From positions 30,498,166 to 30,562,165 of the forward strand of contig CAIIXF020000011.1 of assembly GCA_903813345.2 (NCBI GenBank): a stretch of 64,000 nt of DNA. The letters are read 5' to 3'. A model generated the notes under the pieces. That model searched no databases, had not been told where the DNA came from, and was given only the letters and a program-made list of their open reading frames with translations. The stretch comes from Owenia fusiformis. Its lineage: Eukaryota > Annelida > Polychaeta > Sabellida > Oweniidae. Positions within the stretch are counted from its first letter, which is position 1. The number at the start of each line of letters is the position of its first letter. Of the stretch, positions 34,552 through 45,169 are shown in pieces. Made by a program: the position numbers and the translations under genes.

Positions 34552-37176
34552 TTACTTGTATATATTCTTTTCTCTTTTAATCCTTATTGCGGGTTCTGCG
34601 ACTAGTAATTCTGGTTCAACAGATGTCCAGTGTTCTGTCATGACTGCCACTAGCCTGCTAAGTTCACTCCTTATTCCTCCCATACGAGAGTCTAACATGT
34701 TAAATGTCTTGTGAAGGGCCTCTCCACCCTGTTCGCCGTGGAGTGCCATTCCACACCCATACTCTCTTATCCATGGGGTGACATGATCCTCCAGAAAATG
34801 TTGTTTAGGGATTATTTTTACACTGGGGAATTTTTTCCTGAATGTATCCATATATTCATTTATGAAGGTTTGCACATCAGGAACAGATTCAGCTGAAATT
34901 GCATCATCACTTGATATTTTTTGATGAATTTGTCCAAAAAGCTGGTTTATTTTCCTAAATTTGTTTGACATTCGTCTAGCTGACTTGATAATGTGATCTG
35001 AATCAGGAAGTCCATCTGCCATTTCAGCAGTTTTTGAAACCACTGAATTGCACAAATCGTTTATGACAATTGGTTTCAAATATTTATGGCAGCCCAATTG
35101 AAAAATAAAACTAATTACCAACTTATTACCAACTAATTTACAACTAATTATCAACAATTCTGCTGGCAATTGGAATTAAAGTTAAGCGTTAATTAAATCA
35201 ATGATAATTATGGCCTAATTATCAGTAGCAAGTTCAACGTAAATTAACTTACAATAATGCTGATTTATGATTTTTAGTTGATAATTAAGATATGAAATGT
35301 TTGAGGGTGATAGTTAGTGGTAAATTAAAACGTTTTGGTCTGAAGTAGATTATTGGTTGATAGTTAACATATATGATGATTGTAATGATAATTAGTCGTA
35401 AATTAGGCCCATGATTTAGAAATACAAACCCCCTAAATTTAATTTCAAGATGGTGGAAAAAGAAAACATGTGAGAGATATTTCTCTCATAAAATTGAGAA
35501 TTACAACGTGAATGGTGCGTATACTACCATGAAATTTGGTCAACATTATTATAAGGGTATGTAGAACATGAATCCAATGTATGTTAAATCTTATTCACAC
35601 TTCTGTCTGAAATGTTTATGAATTTAAAAATCTTTTTGAATCAGATCATATAATATTAATCCTAGAATGCAATTTAGGTACTAACATGGGTTACCTATAT
35701 TTCACAAGTAATCCAAATGTGCTCTTCTAAATAATGATTGTTAGATCAAAGACATTTCAAAACATATTTTTGATTATATCTGTTACGTCCTTATTATGTA
35801 ACATTATAGTCTAATGTTTGTGTTCTGATTTTAGTTGTTGATGGCAATAATGATGTTTTCACATGCTTTTCATGAATCTTAAAAATTTGCAAAATAGAAT
35901 AAAAAAAGAGGGGGAGAAACCCCAGGGTTCAAATATGACATACGCTTATAATGTAAATCTGTATTGAGATGACATCGTCGCTGATTGGTTTAGCGAGTCG
36001 ATCATTGATTGGTTTAAATCTAAGTCAATTTGAAAACTTTAAAAACCAAGATGGAGGGTACGTTTTCAACAAAAGGAGGTGTGCGAAGGAGGAAATCTTA
36101 CGTCATCAATTGAATCATGGGGTTTTCCCTCCTCTTGCTTTGAAATTTCAATAGTTCAAGTTCAATGTTGTCTGTTCTGAAAGATCCTAATTAAGATGAA
36201 TATTCCGTCACAAAATAGTTCAAGATGAAGCAAAAATCTCCGAGTGAAGGGAAGCAAAAAAGAAGCGTGTCATTTTTGAGATGTCACAAATCTGACTTAA
36301 ACCTAACTTTCAACTAATTATCAATAGTAAGTTAGGTGATAATTAGAGATTAACTTACATCAAACTTACAACTAACTTTCAACTAATTTACGTAAATAGC
36401 TCATTTGCATATTGATGGTAGTTAATCGTTAATTAAGTTGCAAATTAAGCGTTAATTAAGTTGATAATTAGCTCATTTGCATGTGAATTTTTACACCTAA
36501 CTTTCAACTAATTATCAATATTAAGTTAGGTGATAATTGGAGATGATTTTCCATAGGCTTTTTTCAATTGGGAGTGGTTCCCCACGAAACTTTTCCCATG
36601 GTATTTTGCTCGATGAATTTTATGCCTTTTAAGGACACTATCGAGAGAATATGCAATCGGGCCTGATTCCTCCTCTAAGACATTCTTGCTTCGTATATCC
36701 TCTAATTGTTGTTTCATTATTTCCCTCTCAGTATTATTGGTGATTTTTGAAAGTTTTTTCTCTAACTGAAAGTCCCTTTTTAATGTACTGATGTATGATC
36801 CATATGTGGTGTTTGTGTAACTTGGGGATATTTTAAGATCCTTCCTTGCTATCTCCCGTGCGATATAAATATCTAATTTATGACATCTTGTCACTAATAA
36901 GTCATGGTGTTTTTTAACAACGCCTAATACAATGTGGAGGTAGGGAGGACAAATTCTTTCAACTGGAACTCTTAATATTGGCTTGTTTATCACATTGTTA
37001 TAAAATTTTGCCTGGTGTTTCTTTCCATTTTTCACAAATTTTCTATAATCTCGATCTAGCGTTTCTAATGTTCTTATTGGTTGTGGTCCTCTTTTGCTCA
37101 ATGATATATTGATATCATGCGATGATATGTTACACCATAGGCATGGATGGCACCCATTAGCCCCACTTAAGATCAT
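34552..37176 (-). pseudogene. Broken TE-encoded protein, family not assigned
   Basis: Two coding pieces in order on the minus strand: 37176-36526 (216 aa, with HPCLWCN, RTLETLDRDYRKF, YNNVINKPIL, and VERICPPYLHIVLG) and about 35115-34552 (with FLEDHVTPWIREYG and HGEQGGEALHKTFN). Both kinds of motif belong to a multi-copy transposon-borne protein I have met in invertebrates; I cannot name the superfamily with confidence. An AT-rich insertion splits the pieces, and the protein lacks its N-terminal part, cut at the breakpoint at 37177. Non-functional here. Confidence 0.6.
35085..36540. mobile_element. AT-rich insertion splitting the TE gene
   Basis: Both ends are dense in caactaattatcaa/ttgataattagttg motifs, tandem and inverted (35115-35420 and 36300-36535). 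The middle (35430-36290) is ordinary AT-rich DNA with a short ORF of no recognised kind. The coding segments on either side would join across it. Exact ends and target duplication not resolved. Confidence 0.5.
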
Positions 37177-37185
37177 ATTGGAACT

Positions 37186-40100
37186 TTGTCACAAACTTTG
37201 AAGGCGGAATTTAAGGAAGAGATGAATAACTTATGCCAGACCTTACATATGGCATTACAAAGTTCAACTTCTCGTCCTGAACCAGTTTTACAGGGTGACG
37301 TCAGACCTTCAAGTCCTGTAGTGAAATTAGGAACAAGTGTAGACACCAGAACAATGTTACAGGCTAAGTCCAGTGCGACTTCTCAGAGATTACAGTCTCG
37401 AGAAGTTCTTTCTACATTTAATCCGCAGCAAGGAGTGGTAGGGGGGCCCACATTAGTTAATCCAGAATTAACTGCTGATCAACCCAGAATAGTAACTCCC
37501 CCAAAGTGGCCACTCATACGCCAGAAGAGAATTGCTTCTGATGAAGATTTTACAGGATTGCCAAAGAGACCTGCATTTAAGAGTCCTCCGACAAAAAGGA
37601 GAGTTGCAGCTGTAAAGTCAGAAGATGACTATGGATTCGGAGAGACAAAGTTTGTGGGAACACCGAGTAAAAGAATGTTTGTGCCTCAACAGACTCAAAG
37701 TCAGCCTTCCAAGGATAGATACCGATCTACATATGATGAATTACCGAATGAGGCTGAAACCAGATATGAAGAAGCTCTGCAGACTAATGCAAATATGACA
37801 CATTTTACTCCTCAAGAAGAGGAAACGGCCGTACCAATGAATGATACAATGCCTTCAGTGATAGCTCAGTTTGCAAAGATGCATGAAGAGACGACTAAAT
37901 TAGTTGGGAAGGTATTGGAAGAGACAATACCTAAGAGAGCTGCCTCTCAGAGCAAGACAAAGATAAAACCTGACACATACAATGGAACTACACCATGGAT
38001 TGACTACAAAGCCTATTTTGCCATGTGTGTAAGTGCAAATTCATGGAGCGATGAAGAGAAGAAACAGTTTCTTGCAACTAGCCTTAGGGGTCAAGCGCAA
38101 CAACTCATCTATGAGATGGACCCTGGCTATACGTATGATGAATTGGTGTCTGCCTTAGATAAAAGGTTTGGCCCAGGAGGTAAAGCAGATGTGTACCAAG
38201 CAGAGTGGGTGGGCCGAACACGTAAACCCAAGGAAACACTACAGACTCTTGGTCAAGATGTCAGACGGCTGACATCATTAGCATATCCTGAGTTACCTCG
38301 GGCTGCTCAAGATCGTTTGGCTAGGGAACGTTTTGCGCAGGCTATCCCTGATGATGAGATTAGGCGATCCATTCATAATCATAGCGGAGATTGCAGCACT
38401 TTAGACAAGGCCATTGAAATTGCCATACGAGAGGAGTCTTATCTTGAGTCTGAAAGGATGCGCAAAGGTTTAAAACCAAGACATAGAGATGAAAGAGTAA
38501 ATGCTGTAGAAGAGAAACAGGCTCAAAATGAAATGATGCAATTGGTAAAGGCGTTTCAGGAGATGCATAGGGACTCTACAGTAATGCAAAATAAATTGAT
38601 GCAGGAGAATCTTATGAAGGTGGTGCAAGAGATGCACAAAGAATCTACAGCTAATCTTAAGACAATAATACAAGAGTTGAAGGACAAAGAAAAATCCAAT
38701 GAGTCTGGAGAGAAAAGGCCTGTGTCCAGAGGTGTCAAATGTTATTATTGCGACAAGTTAGGACATTATCAGTCTGATTGTTACAAAAAGCAGAATGACA
38801 TCAAGAAAGGCATCATCAAAGATTCGAAAGGAGAATCCACAAATCCTGTCAAGTTTCTAACACATGGAGACTTGGAGATATCCAAAAGTGATAGTAGCGA
38901 CACTACGATACGCAAGATAATAGCCACTGGTACTGTGTGTGGAACGAAGGTAGAGTTCTTAGTGGATTCTGGAGCCGTTCGAACTATGATTGGCCAGCGA
39001 AGTTATATGCAGATACCAGATAGACTGAAACCCAGATTGTATCCTGCAGATAGGGTATTCATTCAAGCAAGTGGCAGTCCTATAGCAGTCTGTGGAATAA
39101 TTGATGGAATAATTGAATTAGATGGTCAGGAAACACAAACATCCATTGTAGTGGCAGATATTGATCATGATGGAATCTTAGGATCTGATTTCATGACAAT
39201 CACTGGTGCTGTGATAAATTATGGAGCTAAAGAATTGACCTTTCCAGCAAGTCAACTTGCTGAGGCTATGGCAGCTAATGTGATTGAAGATAAGATGCTG
39301 CCTTCCACTACTTCTTCAGAGAAGACATCTGCAGATACAGATACCGAGATTATCCAGCTTGAGGAACCTGAGGAACCAGAGTTGCCTCCAGCACCTTGTC
39401 CAACAGATGAAAGTGACAACAGTGATGATGATTTAACTGAGCTCAAACTTGGAACTCCTGTGTCACAGTCGACACCTGTTGGAGTAAGATCAAGTCCAAT
39501 TGGTTATTATCCAGTTAAATCCGGAGAAGAAGATGGATGGGAACCTGCACCTGATGTACCATTTTGTCCGGGTTTGATCTGTGTTACACCGACGAGTGTA
39601 GTGATACCAGAGACTCCCTCTGTGAGTCAGGGAAGTACGTCCCAGGCATCGTCGAGTGACGTGCAGGGTATTCAAGACACTCCAGATTCCCAAGATGTAG
39701 AACCTGATTTATCCCAATATCAACGAAGTTTGCAAAGTGAAGATTTGTTTTCAAACAAATCAAGTAGCCCAGAATTAGAGTTGAACAGGGACTCAGCAGA
39801 ATGTGACGAAGAGAGCTTCACGACTTGTAGTTCTGCACCAGAGTTGCAAGCTCAATGTTCAACAGGACTCACAGTTAATCAAGATGATACTGAGTTACCA
39901 AATATAGGAGAGGCTAGCGGAAGTCAATCAGTCACGGATTGCAGAGTGAAAGAGGATGTTACCATTGAACCTTACACAATGCGTTTAATAGAAGTGGAGA
40001 TGCAGAAGAGCATCAATTCGTGTGAGTTGGGAATTATAGAGCCTCTTACTGATTTTGACGCAGCAAATGTAGAAGTTGTGTCCACATTGGTAGAATTAGG

Positions 40101-41880
40101 CCAGCAACAATTGTTTGTGGAAGTGTGGAATCATACTGAATTTGAAGAACATCTACCGGCTGGAATAACCATTGGAGAGTACAGTACCATTGAAACTGGA
40201 GTGTATCATTTAACAGATGCATCTGAGTTGCCTCAAGATGATGTATGCATCTTACAGGGAGCATCTGCTGGTACAGACATAAACATACAAACACTACCAG
40301 CACATTTACAGGAATTATTTGACAGAAGTTGTGAACATCTGACGGATAATCAAAAGGAAAAAGTTAAAGTTATGCTGTGTCGAAATGCTGACATATTCGC
40401 CACGGGAGATGCTGATTTAGGACGCACTCACCTAGTTAAACACCACATCGATACTGGTGATTCTGCCCCTATTAAACAGATGTATCGACCCTTGCCGAAA
40501 GTTAAACAAGAGGAGGTGAATAAACAGATTGAGGATATGTTGGAGAGAGGGATAATTGAGAAATCAAAAAGTCCATGGGCATCTCCAATTGTCTTGGTGA
40601 AAAAGAAAGATAATTCATGGAGGTTTTGTGTAGATTACAGGCGCCTCAACTCTGTCACCAAGAAAGATGCATTCCCTATACCACGAATAGAGGAGACCCT
40701 CAACATGATGAATGGATCAACTTACTTCTCTTGCTTGGATATGGCAAGCGGATACTGGCAATGTGAATTAGATGAGAATGCAAAAGAGAAGTCTGCATTT
40801 GTCGTAAGAGGTGGCTTATACCAATGGGTTGTCATGCCTTTTGGGTTGGCGAATGCCCCTTCTACATTTTCAAGATTAATGGAACAAGTGTTACATGGAC
40901 TCAGCTCGCAGTCATCGCTCGTCTACTTGGATGACGTCATAACGTTTTCGCCAACGTTTGATGGCTGTATGGATCGATTACAAGAAGTATTCGACAGATT
41001 CAGAGCTGCAGGTCTTCGTCTCAAACCGAGGAAGTGTTCCTTGTTCCAGAGAGAAGTTGATTATTTGGGACATGTGGTGTCGGAGAATGGGATCGCTCCA
41101 AATCCAAAGAAAGTTCAGCAGATGGCTGAGTACCCAACACCAAAGAACGTCAAGGAAGTTAGGCAATTTTTGGGTGGTGCATCATACTACAGGCGCCATG
41201 TGCAAGACTTTGCAAAAATTGCTGGTCCCTTACATGCTTTGACGAAGAAAAACCAGAGATTTTATTGGGATGAAGATTGCCAAGTAGCATTTGACATGCT
41301 AAAACAGAAGCTTATCACAGCTCCTATACTGGCGTATCCCAGAGATGACTGCCCATATATTCTTGATACAGATGCCAGTAACGAGTCTATTGGTGCTGTA
41401 CTATCTCAACTTCAAGATGGTGAAGAAAGAGTGATATATTATGCCAGTAAGCGACTCAATAAACAAGAGAAAAACTACTGTGTTACAAGGAGGGAGTTGC
41501 TGGCTGCAGTGAACTATGTGCGCTACTTTCGACAATACCTGTATGGAGTCCATTTTAAACTCCGAACGGATCATAGTTCACTGAGATGGTTGATCAACTT
41601 TAAGGATCCCGAGGGACAACTGGCTCGTTGGTTGCAGGTGATTCAAGAGTACAATTTTGAACTCGAGTTTCGACCAGGCAACAAACACCAGAACGCAGAT
41701 GTGATGTCCAGGATTCCCTGCCGACAGTGTGACCACTGTGAAGCACCAGAGGAGACTACCATGTATTGTGTAGAAGAGATAGCAACAGTGGCTACACATC
41801 CAGAGTGGACTTTAGAGAAGATAGCAGAGGCTCAAGCAGATGATGCAGATATTGGGCCAATACTGAAACACTTATGTTAA
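37186..41880 (+). CDS. gag-pol: Ty3/gypsy gag-pol (gag, protease, RT, RNase H), truncated at both ends
   Basis: 1564 codons open; the true start is missing (the frame opens with TTG next to the breakpoint). Order: gag core about 260-430, one CCHC knuckle at 519, aspartic protease DSGA at 594 with ILGSDF near 663, a long acidic linker (about 700-920) with a patch at 920-1015 that I could not assign, reverse transcriptase about 1100-1280 with YLDD at 1247, RNase H with DTDASN near 1394 and RTDHSSL. It stops after PILKHLC because a 0.7-kb insertion supplies a TAA. Gag is the close relative of the gag at 2301. Gag and pol share one frame without a frameshift site. Confidence 0.9.
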   Translation: MSQTLKAEFKEEMNNLCQTLHMALQSSTSRPEPVLQGDVRPSSPVVKLGTSVDTRTMLQAKSSATSQRLQSREVLSTFNPQQGVVGGPTLVNPELTADQPRIVTPPKWPLIRQKRIASDEDFTGLPKRPAFKSPPTKRRVAAVKSEDDYGFGETKFVGTPSKRMFVPQQTQSQPSKDRYRSTYDELPNEAETRYEEALQTNANMTHFTPQEEETAVPMNDTMPSVIAQFAKMHEETTKLVGKVLEETIPKRAASQSKTKIKPDTYNGTTPWIDYKAYFAMCVSANSWSDEEKKQFLATSLRGQAQQLIYEMDPGYTYDELVSALDKRFGPGGKADVYQAEWVGRTRKPKETLQTLGQDVRRLTSLAYPELPRAAQDRLARERFAQAIPDDEIRRSIHNHSGDCSTLDKAIEIAIREESYLESERMRKGLKPRHRDERVNAVEEKQAQNEMMQLVKAFQEMHRDSTVMQNKLMQENLMKVVQEMHKESTANLKTIIQELKDKEKSNESGEKRPVSRGVKCYYCDKLGHYQSDCYKKQNDIKKGIIKDSKGESTNPVKFLTHGDLEISKSDSSDTTIRKIIATGTVCGTKVEFLVDSGAVRTMIGQRSYMQIPDRLKPRLYPADRVFIQASGSPIAVCGIIDGIIELDGQETQTSIVVADIDHDGILGSDFMTITGAVINYGAKELTFPASQLAEAMAANVIEDKMLPSTTSSEKTSADTDTEIIQLEEPEEPELPPAPCPTDESDNSDDDLTELKLGTPVSQSTPVGVRSSPIGYYPVKSGEEDGWEPAPDVPFCPGLICVTPTSVVIPETPSVSQGSTSQASSSDVQGIQDTPDSQDVEPDLSQYQRSLQSEDLFSNKSSSPELELNRDSAECDEESFTTCSSAPELQAQCSTGLTVNQDDTELPNIGEASGSQSVTDCRVKEDVTIEPYTMRLIEVEMQKSINSCELGIIEPLTDFDAANVEVVSTLVELGQQQLFVEVWNHTEFEEHLPAGITIGEYSTIETGVYHLTDASELPQDDVCILQGASAGTDINIQTLPAHLQELFDRSCEHLTDNQKEKVKVMLCRNADIFATGDADLGRTHLVKHHIDTGDSAPIKQMYRPLPKVKQEEVNKQIEDMLERGIIEKSKSPWASPIVLVKKKDNSWRFCVDYRRLNSVTKKDAFPIPRIEETLNMMNGSTYFSCLDMASGYWQCELDENAKEKSAFVVRGGLYQWVVMPFGLANAPSTFSRLMEQVLHGLSSQSSLVYLDDVITFSPTFDGCMDRLQEVFDRFRAAGLRLKPRKCSLFQREVDYLGHVVSENGIAPNPKKVQQMAEYPTPKNVKEVRQFLGGASYYRRHVQDFAKIAGPLHALTKKNQRFYWDEDCQVAFDMLKQKLITAPILAYPRDDCPYILDTDASNESIGAVLSQLQDGEERVIYYASKRLNKQEKNYCVTRRELLAAVNYVRYFRQYLYGVHFKLRTDHSSLRWLINFKDPEGQLARWLQVIQEYNFELEFRPGNKHQNADVMSRIPCRQCDHCEAPEETTMYCVEEIATVATHPEWTLEKIAEAQADDADIGPILKHLC

Positions 41881-42573
41881 GCAGTGATCTTTTAGTTTAG
41901 GAAAAGCTGGTGACCTACTATCAGCTGCCGCAGAATGTAAACAAAGCCTGCATAGCTGACTACCACTAAAGCGCTAATGTGTAACTTGACCTTTTTAACA
42001 TTGCTGGCATTTGGTTGCTATTAAAAGACAGCCACTTGCTTGTGAGATGTAACTAGGATTAGGGTTTCCCAATTTTGGGGGTAGTCTTAGTAAAATATGT
42101 CTGGGGGGCGTTTGCAGGAAGGGATCAAAACAATTCTTTCAATCCTGCATAGGCAAGAAAATTCTCTAAATGAACAATTTTGAATCAAGTTGATCCCTTC
42201 CTGCAATTTTGAGAGATTTAATGTTCAAGTTGCCATAATGTTCAGAGAGAATGCATTTATTAACTAACCAGCCTGTCATCAATGTGCTTTAATCTGATAA
42301 ACTTTCACTCAAATTAAGAGAAACCCTGGAAACATTAGAGGAAGGGGTAGTACTTTCACAAAGTGTTAATTTCAAGACCCAACTCAGTATTAATTACAAG
42401 CTGTAATACTATTTTTAAGATGATCACACATTTTAGATACCAAAGAGTTTCTGTGTAAGCATTAGGCCATATGGTGGGAAATCCTAGCAGTGACGTCACT
42501 CACTAGCTGATAAGACCAGCTTGAGTAGCATTAAGTGCACTAACTAAAAGTTCGTTTACAGGCCAGCATAACA
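41875..42573. mobile_element. Small insertion in pol (MITE-like)
   Basis: 699 bp with short imperfect terminal inverted repeats (tgttaagc / gcataaca) flanked by TA on both sides. It separates the RNase H end of pol from the integrase. Removing it does not restore the frame exactly (1-nt offset). No coding capacity. Confidence 0.5.
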
Positions 42574-44377
42574 TAAGTGGAAAGCAAAACTTAAGTCTGA
42601 AGCGAGACCATCTTGGGATGAAATAAGCTATAACAGTGCAGCTATCAAGCACTATTGGAATCAGTGGGATCGCATTGTGCTGAATAAGGGAGTTTTATGC
42701 AGAAGTTGGGAAGATGATGAAGGAAATACTGCATCACTTCAGATATTGGCACCAGCAGTTCTTAGGCCAATAGTGTTAGAGATGAGCCACAGTAACAAAG
42801 TTGCTGGACACTTTGGCATTAAGAAGACATTCATGAGGAGTCGACAGCGGTTCTATTGGCATGAACAACGTAATGATGTACGAGCTGTTGTGCGAACTTG
42901 CAAGATTTGTGGTGCAAGGAAGAAACCCATGAAACCATACCGTGCCCCTATGAAGACACATGGAGTTGGTAATCCCATGGAAAGGATAGCCATAGATATC
43001 CTTGGGCCTTTCCCAGAAACTCCACGGGGAAACAAAGTTATACTTGTATGTGGGGACTATTTCTCCAAATGGATGGAGGCTTTTGCTTTACCCAATCAAG
43101 AGGCCCGTACTGTTGCTGACAAGATAGTGGCTGAAGTTGTATGTCGACTAGGAATGCCTGCGACCCTACATTCCGATCAGGGACGTAACTTTGAAGCGAA
43201 GGTCTTTCAAGAGATGTGCAACTTGCTGGGTATAGAAAAGACAAGGACAACACCATTCCATCCCCAGTCGGATGGAATGATAGAGCGCTACAACCGGACT
43301 TTGTTAGATTCTTTGGCTAAGCTCCTTCAGCCAGAACCCCACCAGACAGACTGGGATTTGCAAATTCCATTTGCACTAATGGCCTACAGAACGGCCGTAA
43401 ATGAATCCACAGGCGAGACACCAGCCATGTTGATGCTTGGTAGAGAGCTGAAACTTCCTCTGGAGACATTAATTGAAGTCCCACCGATGGATACTGAGGA
43501 AAGTGATTATGTCACCGATTTAAGAGAAAAACTGAGTGAAGCCCATGATCGTGCGCGAGAGAAACTTAGTGAAGGAGATGCTGTCTGGTATTTAGACAAT
43601 ACCAAAAGGAAAGGAGTGTCGCCAAAATTGGAAAGTAAATGGAAGGGTCCTTTCCAAATCATCAAGAAGATCTCTGATGTAACCTATCGAATACAGATCA
43701 AAGGCAAGAAACCAAGAGTTATTCACTTTAATATGCTCAAGCCATATGAAGCTGAGTTGCCAGATGATTGGCGTATACCAAAGTCACAGCCAGAGATAGT
43801 AATGGAACCTCTTACAGATGACCCCGTGCAGGAGTTAATTACTGACAAGGTTCCCTGTTCTACTAAGCATATCTCTAAGACTGTGAAATGGAAGGATCAG
43901 GAAGAAAAACCTGAAGTAGAGCCTGAAAGAGACTCTCAACCTATTCTCCCAGATGAAACTCCAGACTACAAGAAAACTGTCAAGACATCACCCAAGAAGG
44001 AAGTGGATGACAAACCTTCCAGGAGGGAGCGCAAACGTCCCAGACACTTGGATGATTTTGTGGCTGAGGTTTCAACAAGCAGAGATAGTCATCAGTCGAG
44101 GCCATATTCAAAGTCACCTGATTACAGACATGATTGGAGATCAGAATACCGACATGACAGAAAGCGATCAGCTCATTTTTCTGATAGACATTCCCGATTG
44201 AGACACAGAGCATCAAATGAGCTTAACAGGTCAAACCGTACTCGTGAAGCAGACCTTTTGGACAGTTTTCCACGTCACAGAAGGCTTAGCAGGGATCGTG
44301 ATTGGAGATCCAGATCTCGTGACAGTAGATGGAAGTCCAGGTCTCAATCATCCAGGAAGCGCTACAAGAGAGAGTAA
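42572..44377 (+). CDS. int: Ty3/gypsy integrase with Arg/Ser-rich tail (detached 3' part of pol)
   Basis: Open from 42572 to a stop at 44375-44377; no convincing start, as it is the continuation of pol. A HHCC zinc-binding domain (about 42795-42915) is followed by the catalytic core with Asp at 42994 (DILGPF), Asp at 43174 (SDQGR) and Glu at 43282 (IERYN), the last two 35 residues apart as in D,D-35-E integrases. A GPF-type C-terminal module (KWKGPFQII...VIHFNMLKPYE) lies at about 43635-43750. After it comes an acidic-basic linker and about 100 residues rich in Arg-Ser and Arg-Asp pairs, unusual for integrases. Encodes strand transfer of cDNA into the genome; in this copy it is cut off from RT. 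Confidence 0.88.
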   Translation, partial: HKWKAKLKSEARPSWDEISYNSAAIKHYWNQWDRIVLNKGVLCRSWEDDEGNTASLQILAPAVLRPIVLEMSHSNKVAGHFGIKKTFMRSRQRFYWHEQRNDVRAVVRTCKICGARKKPMKPYRAPMKTHGVGNPMERIAIDILGPFPETPRGNKVILVCGDYFSKWMEAFALPNQEARTVADKIVAEVVCRLGMPATLHSDQGRNFEAKVFQEMCNLLGIEKTRTTPFHPQSDGMIERYNRTLLDSLAKLLQPEPHQTDWDLQIPFALMAYRTAVNESTGETPAMLMLGRELKLPLETLIEVPPMDTEESDYVTDLREKLSEAHDRAREKLSEGDAVWYLDNTKRKGVSPKLESKWKGPFQIIKKISDVTYRIQIKGKKPRVIHFNMLKPYEAELPDDWRIPKSQPEIVMEPLTDDPVQELITDKVPCSTKHISKTVKWKDQEEKPEVEPERDSQPILPDETPDYKKTVKTSPKKEVDDKPSRRERKRPRHLDDFVAEVSTSRDSHQSRPYSKSPDYRHDWRSEYRHDRKRSAHFSDRHSRLRHRASNELNRSNRTREADLLDSFPRHRRLSRDRDWRSRSRDSRWKSRSQSSRKRYKRE

Positions 44378-45120
44378 ATTCACATAAGTATAATTTTAAA
44401 TATGTGAAGTGAAATATAGTTAGGTGTTAACTTGTTAGATATCTAGATAACTTTGGATAGTTAGATATGCAAGTAGTTAGAAATTAGTTGATAGTTGATA
44501 GTTAAACTTGATAGTTAGTTAACCCCGGGGTTGAACATATTTGATAGGTTAAACATATTTGACATGTTATACATTTTTGGCAAGTTAGATATTTTGTAAG
44601 TTTGTAGTTAGTTAGAAAGTACATTTATGTCTTAGTTTGGTACGAGGGCGTACCAATATCTTGGTAGGGGGAGTGTAACGGAATTTTAAATGTAAAATTT
44701 TTGATTTTTGATTAAGTGCTGTGTTTTTGTATATAAGGTAATTATTACACTTGAGAAGTAATTTCCCATTGAGATTATTAAGATTTATAAATGTAGTATC
44801 ATTTGCAGCACTTAGGTTGTACTTACAGAGGTGAAATAGTTCACATGTTTTATTTATTTGATCACGATTTTGTTTATGTTGATCGGGAAGTCTTATCTGG
44901 CAGTCTAATTTGTAGTTGATCGGTAGTCTAACATGACACCTTTATTATTTTACTTCCTGCTTTTGATTCGATTGAATCGAAGTGAAATTAGACTAGATAG
45001 TGATTAATTACTGTTATATTTCTTGAGTCAATATTATAATCTTGCTGTATGATCAATATTAAAGCGAAATATGGCGTAAGTAAGCTGTAATTCACAGTTG
45101 AAATCTTGTCCGAAAATCAA

Positions 45121-45169
45121 TGACGTCATCGGGCCTATATAACTATCTCGCTGTTGAAGGCTCGTCAGT
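45121..45169 (+). promoter_or_regulatory. LTR core promoter: CRE, TATA box, initiator
   Basis: The palindrome TGACGTCA (45121-45128) is followed by TATATAA (45136-45142) and TCAGT (45165-45169), a common arthropod/retroelement initiator, about 29 nt after the TATA start. The spacing fits a Pol II core promoter. Confidence 0.55.

Noticed and set aside
36526-37176. Reading this ORF as the start of a host gene
   Set aside because: Its motifs match TE-borne proteins, it continues in a second piece across an insertion, and its N-terminus is cut at the gypsy junction.
42488-42500. CRE-like gtgacgtcac near the integrase as a promoter
   Set aside because: No TATA or initiator nearby and it lies inside the 699-bp insertion.
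41881-42571. Intron between pol and integrase
   Set aside because: A GTTAAG donor and TTTACAG acceptor exist, but splicing them gives the wrong frame and meets a stop; TA-flanked insertion fits better.
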